From assembly GCF_014784055.1 (NCBI RefSeq), contig NZ_CP061813.1:583501-647500 (forward strand): a stretch of DNA of 64,000 nt. The letters are read 5' to 3'. Below the pieces are notes generated by a model. It searched no databases. It was given only the letters and a program-made list of their open reading frames with translations, and was not told the origin of the DNA. Below are positions 52,345-61,587 of this stretch, in pieces (the first letter of the stretch is position 1; every line of letters starts with the position of its first letter). The position numbers and the translations under genes were made by a program. The stretch is from Polaribacter haliotis. Its GTDB lineage: Bacteria > Bacteroidota > Bacteroidia > Flavobacteriales > Flavobacteriaceae.

Positions 52345-54789
52345 ATGAAGATTCAAAAATCCCTTTTATATATTTTTCTATTTATTGTTAGTTTTAGTTT
52401 TGCTCAGAATTCAACTGATTACAAAGCAGAGAGAGAGAAAATTCACGATTTAGTACACACAAAATTAAAAGTAGACCTTAATTTCAATAAAAAAGAATTA
52501 AATGGAGAAGCTTGGATCACACTAAAACCACATTTTTATAGCACAAACAAACTTGTTTTAGACGCAAAAGCGATGGTTATTAAACAAGTAACTCTTAATA
52601 ATCAAAAATTAAACTTTACAAACGACGATTTTTATTTAAATATAGATTTACCAAAAACCTACACAAAAGACGAAGAGTTTACAGTTTATATAGCATATAC
52701 AGCGCGTCCAGAAAAGGTGAAAGATAAAGTGACTAATATTATTTCTGCTTCTAAAGGTTTGTATTATATCAATGCAAATGGAGTAGACAGGAACAAACCA
52801 ACCCAAGTTTGGACCCAAGGTGAAACCGAAGGCAGTAGCTGTTGGTTTCCAACAATAGATGCTCCAAACCAAAAAACATCACAAGAAATTTACATAACAG
52901 TCCCTAATAAATACAAAACACTTTCCAATGGTTTGTTAATCAACCAAACAAAAAACGGAAACAACAGAACCGATTATTGGAAATTCGACAAAAAACACGC
53001 TCCATATTTATTCTTTCTTGGAGTTGGTGAGTTTGAAATAATCGAAGACACCTATAAAAACATTCCTGTTAATTATTATGTAGAAAAAGAATACGCACCT
53101 TTTGCAAAAGAAATTTTTGGAAACACACCAGAAATGATACAGTTTTTCTCAGATAAATTAGGCGTAGAATTTCCTTGGAGTAAATACAGCCAAATTGTGG
53201 TGAGAGATTACGTTTCTGGAGCCATGGAAAATACAACAGCAGTAGTTCATGGAGAACAAGCATACCAAACTGCAGGACAATTAATAGACGAAAACAAACA
53301 AGAAAATACAATTGCTCACGAATTGTTTCATCATTGGTTTGGCGATTTAGTTACTTCCGAAAGCTGGAGTAATTTGGCTTTAAACGAATCTTTTGCCAAT
53401 TATAGCGAATATCTTTGGAGAGCTCATAAATATGGAAAAGAAGATGTAGAAATGTATCAATTCGAAAATGCGAACTTGTATTTCGAAGGCCAGAATAGTG
53501 ACAAAAGTTTAATTCGTTATAATTATGACGATAAAGAAGATATGTTCGATTTAGTAAGCTATAATAAAGGTGGTGCTATTTTACACATGTTACGAAATTA
53601 TGTTGGAGACGAAGCTTTCTTTGCAAGTTTAAAAGCATATTTAACGAGATATAAATACCAAACTGCAGAAGCGCATCAATTGAGATTAGTTTTTGAAGAA
53701 ATTACAGGAAAAGATTTAAACTGGTTTTTTAATCAGTGGTTTTTTGGAAAAGGGCATCCAGATATCGAAATTTCTTACGATTATAATTTAATAAGAAAAA
53801 CAGTAACTGTAAACATTCTTCAACAACAAGCAGAAACATTTCAATTCCCTTTTGCTATTGATGTTTTCGAAGGAACCAAAAGAACAAGACATAACGTTTT
53901 TGTAGATGGAAATGATGCTTCTTTTACATTTCCTTTTAATAAGCAACCTACTTTAATACAAGTAAATGCAGATGGTGTTTTGTTGTGTGAAATCAACGAA
54001 AATAAAGTGCTGAGTGATTATATTTTTCAATTGAAAAACGCACAATTATTTGCACATAGGAGAGAAGCTTTATTGGAAGTTGCCAAAAAGCAAGAAGAAA
54101 AAAATGCTTTTAATGCTGTTGTAGAGGCAATGGACGATCCTGCTTATAAAATTAGAATTTTAGCATTAGAAAATGTAGATTTAATTAACAAATCTTCAAA
54201 GAAAAATGCAATTGAAAAAATTAAACAATTAGCAACTTCAGATCCAAAAACATTAGTGCAAGCAAGTGCAATAGAAACCTTAGGGAAACTAATAGATCCT
54301 GAAATGAAACCTATTTTATTAAATGCGTTGGAAAGTAAATCGTATGCAGTTTTAGGAAAAGCTTTGGTGGCACTATATTATGTGGATAAACCTCTGGCAT
54401 TTAAAAAGTCTAAAGAATTACCAGATGAAGTTCGTAAAATTCTAGCAACACCATTAACACAAATATTTATTGAATCTAATGACGATACAGAGTTGCCATT
54501 TATCGCTAAAAGTGTAGTTTCTGGTATGTTTTTATTTGGAGATGATACTACAAAAGCACTATATCAAAGAGCTTTTAAGAAGATTTCTAAGAGTAATGAT
54601 ACTGAAGCCATACAGAATTTGGTTTTAGATATGGTTGTAAAAGGAAATCAGTACAAAAGCTTTAATTTTGATAAGGTTGTGATCAATTTAATGCGAACAA
54701 TGGTGCAAGACCAAGAGAAATCTACAAACTCTAATAAAGTTAAAAACGTCGCTATTATTAAAGAATCAATGGCGAAACTTATTCAATAA
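52345..54789 (+). CDS. M1-family aminopeptidase (exported)
   Basis: An 814-aa zinc peptidase with a signal peptide (KIQKSLLYIFLFIVSFSFA). Exopeptidase motif GAMEN and zinc motif HEx2H-x18-E (His325, Glu326, His329, Glu348). A C-terminal HEAT-like region (about 550-800) follows, as in leukotriene-A4-hydrolase-like and APN members. It works in the periplasm or on the surface in peptide use. Single gene with its own promoter. Confidence 0.95.
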   Translation: MKIQKSLLYIFLFIVSFSFAQNSTDYKAEREKIHDLVHTKLKVDLNFNKKELNGEAWITLKPHFYSTNKLVLDAKAMVIKQVTLNNQKLNFTNDDFYLNIDLPKTYTKDEEFTVYIAYTARPEKVKDKVTNIISASKGLYYINANGVDRNKPTQVWTQGETEGSSCWFPTIDAPNQKTSQEIYITVPNKYKTLSNGLLINQTKNGNNRTDYWKFDKKHAPYLFFLGVGEFEIIEDTYKNIPVNYYVEKEYAPFAKEIFGNTPEMIQFFSDKLGVEFPWSKYSQIVVRDYVSGAMENTTAVVHGEQAYQTAGQLIDENKQENTIAHELFHHWFGDLVTSESWSNLALNESFANYSEYLWRAHKYGKEDVEMYQFENANLYFEGQNSDKSLIRYNYDDKEDMFDLVSYNKGGAILHMLRNYVGDEAFFASLKAYLTRYKYQTAEAHQLRLVFEEITGKDLNWFFNQWFFGKGHPDIEISYDYNLIRKTVTVNILQQQAETFQFPFAIDVFEGTKRTRHNVFVDGNDASFTFPFNKQPTLIQVNADGVLLCEINENKVLSDYIFQLKNAQLFAHRREALLEVAKKQEEKNAFNAVVEAMDDPAYKIRILALENVDLINKSSKKNAIEKIKQLATSDPKTLVQASAIETLGKLIDPEMKPILLNALESKSYAVLGKALVALYYVDKPLAFKKSKELPDEVRKILATPLTQIFIESNDDTELPFIAKSVVSGMFLFGDDTTKALYQRAFKKISKSNDTEAIQNLVLDMVVKGNQYKSFNFDKVVINLMRTMVQDQEKSTNSNKVKNVAIIKESMAKLIQ

Positions 54790-54882
54790 CAAACTTAACA
54801 CTCAGTTTTTAAGCAGGAATTAGAATTCCATATAATATTTTGTTGTTGAAAATATTTTAAATCTACAAAATCAAAATATTTC

Positions 54883-55233
54883 TTATTTCTTGTATTCAGC
54901 AAAGGTACCATCATCATAAAATACAACAATTCTTTGAATTCTTTTTCCTAAAACAGGTTTAGAATCTTCAAATAAAGAAGGAGATGGAGTAGAAGTCGTG
55001 TCTACTATTTTAGGATAATTTCCTTTTCCATTTAACAACCAATGAATATCTACATCTAAAAATTCGGAAGTTACTTTTAAAATAAAATCTAGACTCGGTT
55101 TATTTCTTCCAGACAAAATATGTGAAATACTGGAACGTTGCACACCTATTTTATCTGCAAAAGTAGAAGCAGATAATTGGTGGTATTCCATCACTTTTTT
55201 TAATCTTTCAGTAAATTCAACACTGTTTATCAT
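54883..55233 (-). CDS. XRE-family transcriptional regulator
   Basis: A 116-aa protein. The Cro/CI-type helix-turn-helix (about residues 6-62; SASTFADKIGVQRSSISHILSGRNKPSLDFI) is followed by DVDIHWLLNGKG and a 35-residue tail. It is a common short flavobacterial regulator. The start codon is followed upstream by a TTACAnnTGTAA palindrome that overlaps its -7 element, and more copies lie further upstream, so autoregulation is likely. It is convergent with the M1 gene and divergent from the M14 gene. Confidence 0.9.
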   Translation of the reverse strand: MINSVEFTERLKKVMEYHQLSASTFADKIGVQRSSISHILSGRNKPSLDFILKVTSEFLDVDIHWLLNGKGNYPKIVDTTSTPSPSLFEDSKPVLGKRIQRIVVFYDDGTFAEYKK

Positions 55234-55250
55234 TGTAACTTTTTTACGTA

Positions 55251-55262
55251 TTACAAATGTAA
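55251..55262 (-). promoter_or_regulatory. Operator-like palindrome overlapping the XRE -7 element
   Basis: TTACAAATGTAA contains TACATTTG on the minus strand (55261 to 55254), an exact -7 element 20 nt before the XRE ATG. Protein bound here would block the promoter. Confidence 0.6.
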
Positions 55263-55277
55263 AACAACTATATTTAA

Positions 55278-55545
55278 TTACAATGTTAAAGTTTAGTTTC
55301 TTAATATAAGTTGAAAAAAATACTTTAATTAATTGCTTTAAATAACTTACATAATATACTAAAATTCAATAATTTAATTCTTATAAATAGATAATATTTA
55401 TTTCATCAATTAAGCTGATTGTATTTTGTAACGAATGGAAAAACATAAGTTTACATAAGTAACAAATTGTTGTAAATTTGTAATTTACATTTGTAACATG
55501 TTTACAATTTACAATTGTAACATTTTAGTTTGATTACAATTGTGA
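55278..55545. promoter_or_regulatory. Cluster of TTACAnnTGTAA palindromes in the XRE-M14 intergenic region
   Basis: Perfect palindromes at 55485-55496 (TTACATTTGTAA) and 55509-55520 (TTACAATTGTAA). One-or-two-mismatch copies lie at 55278-55289, 55451-55462 and 55534-55545, with extra half sites (TTGTAA, TTTACA) between 55470 and 55510. The 349-bp gap is otherwise empty of genes. Confidence 0.7.
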
Positions 55546-55564
55546 ATACAGTACTTTTACGTTA

Positions 55565-55572
55565 TAATTTTG
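55565..55572 (+). promoter_or_regulatory. -7 element (TAATTTTG) for the M14 peptidase
   Basis: Exact TAnnTTTG match 10 nt before the ATG at 55583. The predicted transcription start is within a few nt of the start codon. The palindrome at 55534-55545 covers the -33 region. Confidence 0.55.
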
Positions 55573-55582
55573 TTCGTATATA

Positions 55583-56641
55583 ATGAAGATATTAGCCACC
55601 GAATTTTTAGCATCTATTTATCAAACAGAAAAAGAAAGTACTCTTTCTGGAAAATGGATTACGTATAAAGACATCGAAAATCTTTTTAAAAAATACCAAG
55701 CAATTTTCGAAGTAAAACAAATTGGAACTTCCGAAGAAGAAAGACCAATTCTGCAATTAAAAATCGGAACAGGCTCTAAGAAAATTTTGCTGTGGTCGCA
55801 AATGCATGGAAACGAAAGCACAGGAACCAAAGCATTATTCGATGTATTCAATTGTTTTTTAAATAGTAATAAAGACGAACTTTCAATAATTTTAAAAGAA
55901 TGTACATTGATTTTTATTCCGATGTTAAATCCAGATGGAGCACAAGCCTACACAAGAATAAATGCAAATAATATCGATTTAAACAGAGATGCAGTCGATA
56001 GAAAAGCAAAAGAAAGCAAGTTATTACGTAAGATTTTAGAGGAATTCAATCCGCAATTTTGTTTCAACTTGCACGATCAAAGAACTATTTTTAATGTGGA
56101 AGGCACTAAAAATCCTGCAACCATTTCCTTTTTAGCACCTTCAGAAGAAGAAACCAGAGCTTTAACAAAAGGCAGAACAGAAACTATGAATGTAATTGTA
56201 GCCATGAATAAAATGCTACAAAACATAATACCTAATTATGTAGGCAGATATACAGACGAATTTTATCCTACAGCAACTGGCGACAACTTCCAGAAATTAG
56301 GTTTTAATACCATTTTAATTGAATCTGGGCATTTTCCAAACGATTATATAAGAGAAGAGAGCAGAAAATATACGTTCTTTTCAATTTTACAAGGAATTTA
56401 TCATATTGCAACTGCCATTAATTTTAATACTTATAAGGAGTACTTTTCAATACCTAATAACGATAAAATTTTCTACGATGTAATTCATAGATATCCAGAT
56501 TCTAAAGATGATGTCGCATATCAATATCAAGATTTAATTGTGAATGATAAATTAGTTTCAAAATTGGTAAAAGTAGAAGAAAAAGTGTTGAAATCTAATA
56601 TAGGACACTCCGAAATCGTTTTCGAAAGCAAAAAAGTTTAG
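55583..56641 (+). CDS. M14-family zinc carboxypeptidase-like protein
   Basis: A 352-aa protein without signal peptide. Zinc ligands in QMHGNEST (His75, Glu78) and NLHDQR (His164), plus PMLNPDGAQAYTRINANNIDLNRD and the general-base Glu in LIESGHFPND. This is the pattern of M14 peptidases of the Bacteroidota DUF2817/amidase-like group. It may act on a peptide or on a peptidoglycan fragment in the cytoplasm. Expression is probably controlled by the operator-rich upstream region. Confidence 0.9.
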   Translation: MKILATEFLASIYQTEKESTLSGKWITYKDIENLFKKYQAIFEVKQIGTSEEERPILQLKIGTGSKKILLWSQMHGNESTGTKALFDVFNCFLNSNKDELSIILKECTLIFIPMLNPDGAQAYTRINANNIDLNRDAVDRKAKESKLLRKILEEFNPQFCFNLHDQRTIFNVEGTKNPATISFLAPSEEETRALTKGRTETMNVIVAMNKMLQNIIPNYVGRYTDEFYPTATGDNFQKLGFNTILIESGHFPNDYIREESRKYTFFSILQGIYHIATAINFNTYKEYFSIPNNDKIFYDVIHRYPDSKDDVAYQYQDLIVNDKLVSKLVKVEEKVLKSNIGHSEIVFESKKV

Positions 56642-56660
56642 ACATTTCTCATTAATTTTA

Positions 56661-56690
56661 TTGTTCAATTAAATTTTATTCATAAATTTG
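56661..56690 (+). promoter_or_regulatory. Full Bacteroidota promoter for the Lrp gene
   Basis: TTG (56661-56663), 19-nt spacer, TAAATTTG (56683-56690): a close match to the -33/-7 consensus. The ATG is 27 nt downstream. Confidence 0.7.
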
Positions 56691-56717
56691 CACTATTAAT
56701 TGAATAATACATAATAT

Positions 56718-57197
56718 ATGAAGAAGTTTATTTTAGACGAAATCGACCACCAGATTTTAGATATCTTAATTGAAAATGCAAGAACACCTTTTACGGACAT
56801 TGCAAAACAGTTATTAGTTTCTGCAGGAACCATTCACGTTCGTGTTAAAAAAATGGAAGACGAAGGTATTATTCAAGGTTCTACATTAACATTAAACTAC
56901 GAAAAAATGGGCTATTCTTTTATTGCTCATGTTGGTGTTTATTTAGAAAAAACCTCTATGACACAGAGTGTTATCGAAAATTTAAGAGCAATACCAAACG
57001 TAACTGTAGCTTATGTAACTGCTGGTAAATACAATATTTTCTGTAAAGTAAGAGCAAAAGGAACAAACGATGCAAAAGACATTATTTATCAAATAGATGA
57101 TGTTCCTGGAGTAAATAGAACAGAAACAATGATTGCTTTAGAGGAAAGTATCAACGATAAGAAAAGAATGATGCATGCTATTTTTAAAGAATTATAG
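56718..57197 (+). CDS. Lrp/AsnC-family transcriptional regulator
   Basis: A 159-aa protein with N-terminal HTH (about 5-55: DHQILDILIENARTPFTDIAKQL) and C-terminal RAM ligand-binding domain (about 70-150: VGVYLEKTSMTQSVIENLRA...GKYNIFCKVRAKG). An octameric leucine- or amino-acid-responsive regulator is expected. It precedes a branched-chain-type 2-oxoacid dehydrogenase, but a terminator lies between; regulation of that gene is possible but not shown. Confidence 0.94.
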   Translation: MKKFILDEIDHQILDILIENARTPFTDIAKQLLVSAGTIHVRVKKMEDEGIIQGSTLTLNYEKMGYSFIAHVGVYLEKTSMTQSVIENLRAIPNVTVAYVTAGKYNIFCKVRAKGTNDAKDIIYQIDDVPGVNRTETMIALEESINDKKRMMHAIFKEL

Positions 57198-57223
57198 GCG
57201 TATTTCAACAAATAAAATTTAGT

Positions 57224-57259
57224 AAAAATCTCTATCAATAAAATGATAGAGATTTTTTT
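57224..57259 (+). terminator. Terminator after the Lrp gene
   Basis: A 14-bp stem (AAAAATCTCTATCA / TGATAGAGATTTTT) with a 6-nt loop and T tract. Confidence 0.93.
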
Positions 57260-57281
57260 ATGGATTACACTTCTTTATCTG

Positions 57282-57289
57282 TAAGTTTG
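57282..57289 (+). promoter_or_regulatory. -7 element (TAAGTTTG) for the E1 gene
   Basis: Exact TAnnTTTG match 25 nt before the ATG at 57314. Confidence 0.55.
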
Positions 57290-57313
57290 TTTTGATTACG
57301 AAATATCTATTTT

Positions 57314-59299
57314 ATGAGTGATAAAATTATCTATAATATAAATTCTATCGATAAAAGCAAATTATTAGAATTGTATAAAAACATGCTAAAACCTCGTTTA
57401 ATTGAGGAAAAAATGTTAATTCTATTACGTCAAGGTAAAATTTCTAAATGGTTTTCTGGAATAGGGCAAGAAGCAATTTCTGTGGGAGTTACTTCTGCTT
57501 TGTATGGGGATGAGTATATTTTACCAATGCACAGAAATTTAGGAGTTTTTACTACAAGAGAAATTCCTTTACATCGTTTATTTGCACAATGGCAAGGAAA
57601 AAAAAGTGGTTTTACCAAAGGCAGAGATCGTAGTTTTCATTTTGGAACACAAGAATACAATATCGTTGGAATGATTTCGCATTTAGGGCCTCAATTGGGT
57701 ATCGCAGACGGAATTGCACTTGCGAACAAACTAAAAAATAATAACAAACTTTGCGCAGTTTTTACAGGTGAAGGTGGTACAAGTGAAGGTGATTTTCATG
57801 AAGCTTTAAATGTTGCTTCAGTATGGAGCTTGCCAGTTTTATTTTGTGTAGAAAACAATGGTTATGGTTTATCTACACCAACTTCCGAGCAATTTAATTG
57901 CGAGAATATTGCAGATAAAGGAATTGGATATGGAATGGAAAGTTATATAATTGATGGCAATAATATTCTGGAAGTATTTTCGAAAGTAACCGAAATTGCA
58001 AAAAGTGTTCGCGAGAAACCACGTCCTATTTTATTGGAATTTAAAACATTTCGAATGCGAGGTCATGAGGAAGCAAGTGGAACAAAATACGTTCCTCAAA
58101 ATTTGCTAGACTTGTGGAGAGCAAAAGATCCTTTAGAAAATTTCCAATTATTTTTGAAAGAAGAAAATATTCTAACAGAAGAAATCGAAAGTTCTTATAA
58201 ACAAGAAATTATTAAGGAAATTAACGATGGTTTAGATACTGCATATGCAGAAGAAGATATTGTTTCTAATGCAGAAATTGAACTTAATGATGTTTATAAA
58301 AACTACGATTATAAAGCAATTTCTCCATCAATAGAAAAGAAAAACATTCGTTTAATAGATGCTGTTTCTGAAGGTTTGTATCAATCTATGGAAAAATACG
58401 AAAATTTGGTAATTATGGGACAAGATGTTGCAGAATATGGAGGTGTTTTTAAAATTACAGATGGTTTTGTAGAAAAATTTGGAAAAGAGCGTGTTAGAAA
58501 TACACCAATATGCGAATCTGCCATTGTTTCTGCAGCTTATGGTTTGTCTGTAAATGGAATGAAAGCTGTTGTAGAAATGCAGTTTGCAGACTTTGTTTCT
58601 TCAGGTTTTAACCCGATTGTAAATTTATTAGCAAAATCTCATTATAGATGGAACGAAAAAGCAGATGTTGTTGTTAGAATGCCTTGTGGAGCAGGTGTAG
58701 GAGCTGGGCCATTTCATAGTCAAACAAACGAGGCTTGGTTTACAAAAACACCGGGTTTAAAAGTTGTTTATCCTGCATTTCCTCTAGATGCAAAAGGCTT
58801 ATTAATTGAAGCGATAAACGATCCAAATCCTGTTTTATTTTTCGAACACAAAGCTTTGTATAGATCTGTTTATCAAGAAGTTTCTGAAAATTATTTTACA
58901 ACAGAAATAGGTAAAGCAGCACTTTTAAAAGAAGGAAAGCAAATTACAATTATTAGTTATGGAGCTGGAATTCATTGGGTTTTAGATCATTTAGAAAATA
59001 AAAATGTTTCTGCAGACGTAATCGATTTAAGAACATTACAACCTTTAGATGTAGAAACGATTTACAAATCTGTAAAAAAAACAGGAAAAGCTCTAATTGT
59101 ACAAGAAGACTCACTTTTTGGAGGAATTGCAAGCGATATTTCTGCATTAATCAACGAAAATTGTTTTGAGTTTTTAGACGCGCCTGTTAAAAGAGTCGCA
59201 AGTTTAGAAACACCAATACCATTTCAACCAGGTTTAGAAAAAGAATATTTAGGCAAAAATCGATTAGAAAAGGCAATTGATAAACTTTTAAATTATTAA
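57314..59299 (+). CDS. Fused alpha/beta E1 subunit of a 2-oxoacid dehydrogenase complex
   Basis: A 661-aa thiamine-diphosphate enzyme. The E1-alpha half (about 1-330) has TPP motif GEGGTSEGDFHEALN...VENNGYG and phosphorylation-loop-type RMRGHEEASG. The E1-beta half (about 344-661) has NLVIMGQDVAEYGGVFKI and GAGVGAGPFHSQTNEAWF. The fusion and the pattern fit branched-chain (2-oxoisovalerate) dehydrogenase rather than pyruvate dehydrogenase, but substrate is not certain. Needs E2 and E3 from elsewhere. Single gene, downstream of lrp. Confidence 0.93.
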   Translation: MSDKIIYNINSIDKSKLLELYKNMLKPRLIEEKMLILLRQGKISKWFSGIGQEAISVGVTSALYGDEYILPMHRNLGVFTTREIPLHRLFAQWQGKKSGFTKGRDRSFHFGTQEYNIVGMISHLGPQLGIADGIALANKLKNNNKLCAVFTGEGGTSEGDFHEALNVASVWSLPVLFCVENNGYGLSTPTSEQFNCENIADKGIGYGMESYIIDGNNILEVFSKVTEIAKSVREKPRPILLEFKTFRMRGHEEASGTKYVPQNLLDLWRAKDPLENFQLFLKEENILTEEIESSYKQEIIKEINDGLDTAYAEEDIVSNAEIELNDVYKNYDYKAISPSIEKKNIRLIDAVSEGLYQSMEKYENLVIMGQDVAEYGGVFKITDGFVEKFGKERVRNTPICESAIVSAAYGLSVNGMKAVVEMQFADFVSSGFNPIVNLLAKSHYRWNEKADVVVRMPCGAGVGAGPFHSQTNEAWFTKTPGLKVVYPAFPLDAKGLLIEAINDPNPVLFFEHKALYRSVYQEVSENYFTTEIGKAALLKEGKQITIISYGAGIHWVLDHLENKNVSADVIDLRTLQPLDVETIYKSVKKTGKALIVQEDSLFGGIASDISALINENCFEFLDAPVKRVASLETPIPFQPGLEKEYLGKNRLEKAIDKLLNY

Positions 59300-59463
59300 T
59301 TTTTGCTTATAAACTTTATAATTTCTCTTGTCGAATTCAGTCGAGACCATACTTAAAATTTCAACTTTCTAAAAACACACATTCATAAATTAAATATAAA
59401 ATTCTGATTTTCACTTTTTTCAATAAAGTAAAAACATTATTTTTATAAATATTAATACTATTT

Positions 59464-60468
59464 ATGAAGAACAAACAAATCACCCTAAAAAATAGACCTA
59501 AAGGTTTTCCAGACGAAAACACATGGGAATTAGAAGAAAACACAATCCCTACTTTAGAGGAAGGAGAAATTTTAATTCAGCATCATTATATCTCATTAGA
59601 TCCAGCAATGCGTGGTTGGATGAATGACACAAAATCTTACATTCCTCCTGTAGAATTAGGCCATGTAATGCGTTCTGGAGCTATTGGAAAAGTAATTAAG
59701 AATAACAACAACCCTAAGTTTGAAATTGGAGATTGTGTTACAAGTTGGGGAGGAGTACAACAATATTCCGTTTCGAATGGAGATGGATGGTACAAAGTGG
59801 ACGAAAAATTAGCTTCTATGCCAATGTATTTAGGAACCTTAGGTATGCCAGGAATGACTGCTTATTTCGGAATTTTAGAAGTAGGAAAAATAAAAGAAGG
59901 CGATATTGTTTTAGTTTCTGGGGCAGCAGGAGCAGTTGGGTCTATAGTTGGACAAATTGCAAAAATTAAAGGCTGTACAGTAATTGGAATTGCTGGTGGT
60001 AAAGAAAAGTGCAATTATATTAAAAACGAATTGGGTTTCGACGAAGCAATCGATTATAAAAACGAAAATATATACTCAGCCTTAAAAAAGAAATGTCCAA
60101 AAGGTATAGATGTATTTTTCGATAATGTTGGTGGTGTAATTTTAGATGCAGCATTAAGCAAGCTAAGAATGCATGCAAAGGTGGTTATTTGTGGTGCCAT
60201 TTCGCAATATAATAACAAACACAAAATCGACGGACCAAGTAATTACTTGTCTTTATTGGTTACACGTTCTACAATGCAAGGAATGGTTGTAATGGATTAT
60301 ACCAAAGATTTTGGAGAAGCTGCAAAACAAATGGGCACTTGGTTACAAGAAGGTAAATTAAAATCGAGAGAAGATATTTACGAGGGTATCGAAAATTTCC
60401 AAGAAACTTATAATAGATTATTTTCCGGCGAAAAAAATGGAAAATTAGTATTAAAAGTTATAGAGTAG
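59464..60468 (+). CDS. Zinc-independent MDR-family NADP-dependent oxidoreductase
   Basis: A 334-aa medium-chain reductase. Substrate loop HYISLDPAMRGWMND, NADP-binding Rossmann motif VSGAAGAVGSIVGQIAK (about 155-171) and FDNVGGVILDAAL are typical of the leukotriene B4 dehydrogenase/prostaglandin reductase-like (CurA) group. It probably reduces the C=C bond of alpha,beta-unsaturated aldehydes or ketones. Overlaps the next small gene by 1 nt. Confidence 0.93.
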   Translation: MKNKQITLKNRPKGFPDENTWELEENTIPTLEEGEILIQHHYISLDPAMRGWMNDTKSYIPPVELGHVMRSGAIGKVIKNNNNPKFEIGDCVTSWGGVQQYSVSNGDGWYKVDEKLASMPMYLGTLGMPGMTAYFGILEVGKIKEGDIVLVSGAAGAVGSIVGQIAKIKGCTVIGIAGGKEKCNYIKNELGFDEAIDYKNENIYSALKKKCPKGIDVFFDNVGGVILDAALSKLRMHAKVVICGAISQYNNKHKIDGPSNYLSLLVTRSTMQGMVVMDYTKDFGEAAKQMGTWLQEGKLKSREDIYEGIENFQETYNRLFSGEKNGKLVLKVIE

Positions 60469-60653
60469 TGGAGCAGGAACATTTTTTTCAATGTCCCTAT
60501 TGTTGGGAAGAGATTTCTATGATTTTAGATGCGAGTGTTCAAAATCAAACCTATATCGAAGATTGCGAAGTTTGTTGCAATCCCATAGAAATATCACCAA
60601 CATTTGAAGCTGGAGAATTAATTGGTTTTCGATCTGAATCTATTGAGCAGTAA
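60468..60653 (+). CDS. CPXCG-type small cysteine-rich protein
   Basis: A 61-aa cytoplasmic zinc-ribbon-like protein. It starts at GTG 60468, sharing one base with the stop of the oxidoreductase. Cys pairs CPYC (about 9-12) and C-EVCC (about 33-37) can bind one zinc. The family is small and of unknown function. Its coupling to an MDR oxidoreductase is the only functional hint. Confidence 0.85.
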   Translation: MEQEHFFQCPYCWEEISMILDASVQNQTYIEDCEVCCNPIEISPTFEAGELIGFRSESIEQ

Positions 60654-60670
60654 AATTAGTTTTATTTTTT

Positions 60671-60750
60671 GGAGCTATTTCCAGCTTTTCGCACTCGCTT
60701 TTTTTCTGAAATAGAAAAAAGAGCTCAAACAAATGCTACAATCTGGGCTA
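60671..60750 (+). repeat. 80-bp flavobacterial intergenic element (GGAGCTATTTCC type), copy 2
   Basis: Same element as 52139-52219, in the same orientation. It lies between the CPXCG gene and the 3' end of the convergent RluA-type gene. Confidence 0.88.
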
Positions 60751-60771
60751 GACTTGTTTGGAAACTCTTTG

Positions 60772-61479
60772 TTATAATTCTAATGGATTCACCCAAGAAA
60801 ATTTTTCAAATAAAGAAATCCAATCTTTTGGAAAGCTCGCTTTTAAAACCAATTTTTCTAATGAAAAAGGATGTGTAAATTCTAGTCTACCAGCATGTAA
60901 AAACATGTTGGCGCAATTAAAATTTTCTTCAAACATAATATTATGGTTTTTATCGCCATATTTTGGGTCGCCAATTAAAGGGTTGCTAATTTTATTTGCA
61001 TGTACTCTCAACTGGTGCATTCTACCTGTTTTGGGTTTTAATTCTACCAAACTATATCGTGAAGAATCGTAAGGTTTTACAGGGATTTCTAAAGTAACTT
61101 TTTCTATTGTTTTTAAATACGTTAAAGCTTCTTTATGTACGTTTGCATCTCTTCCTTTTACTGGGGAATCTATTGTTTTTTCGTCTGGAGCAAAACCACG
61201 AACAATTCCATAATATGTTTTTTCAATTTCGTTATTGGTAAATAATTCTTGAAACTTAGAGACAAATCCTTTTTCCTTGGCCAATAATATGATACCAGAT
61301 GTTTTTCTGTCTAATCTATGAATCGGATATACTTTCAATCCTTTTTCATCCATTATATATTGTAGCAAAGAAGTTTCTTCGGAAACATTTCTAGAATGGT
61401 GTGCATGATGCACCAACATATTATTTGGTTTACTCACGCATAAGATGTGTTCATCTTCAAAAATGATTGTTATATTCAT
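60772..61479 (-). CDS. RluA-family pseudouridine synthase
   Basis: A 235-aa enzyme that isomerises uridine in RNA. The catalytic Asp lies in YPIHRLDRKTSGIIL (about residues 50-65), with KPKTGRMHQLRVH and GDPKYG further on. There is no N-terminal S4 domain. Size and layout fit TruC-like or RluA-like short enzymes. The RNA target (tRNA or 23S rRNA) is not determined. Divergent from a DUF4251 gene. Confidence 0.92.
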   Translation of the reverse strand: MNITIIFEDEHILCVSKPNNMLVHHAHHSRNVSEETSLLQYIMDEKGLKVYPIHRLDRKTSGIILLAKEKGFVSKFQELFTNNEIEKTYYGIVRGFAPDEKTIDSPVKGRDANVHKEALTYLKTIEKVTLEIPVKPYDSSRYSLVELKPKTGRMHQLRVHANKISNPLIGDPKYGDKNHNIMFEENFNCANMFLHAGRLEFTHPFSLEKLVLKASFPKDWISLFEKFSWVNPLEL

Positions 61480-61587
61480 TGGTTGTTTTTGGTTTTCAAA
61501 AATAAGACTTAATTTGTGATATCTTTAAATGTTTTTTAAAGTGAATTTTGTAAATTAGAACAATAACTGTAAGTAAATTATAAAATT

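Noticed and set aside
57314..59299. Pyruvate dehydrogenase or acetoin dehydrogenase as the identity of the fused E1
   Set aside because: The alpha/beta fusion and the adjacent Lrp regulator fit the branched-chain type better, but the sequence alone does not fix the substrate, so no symbol was given.
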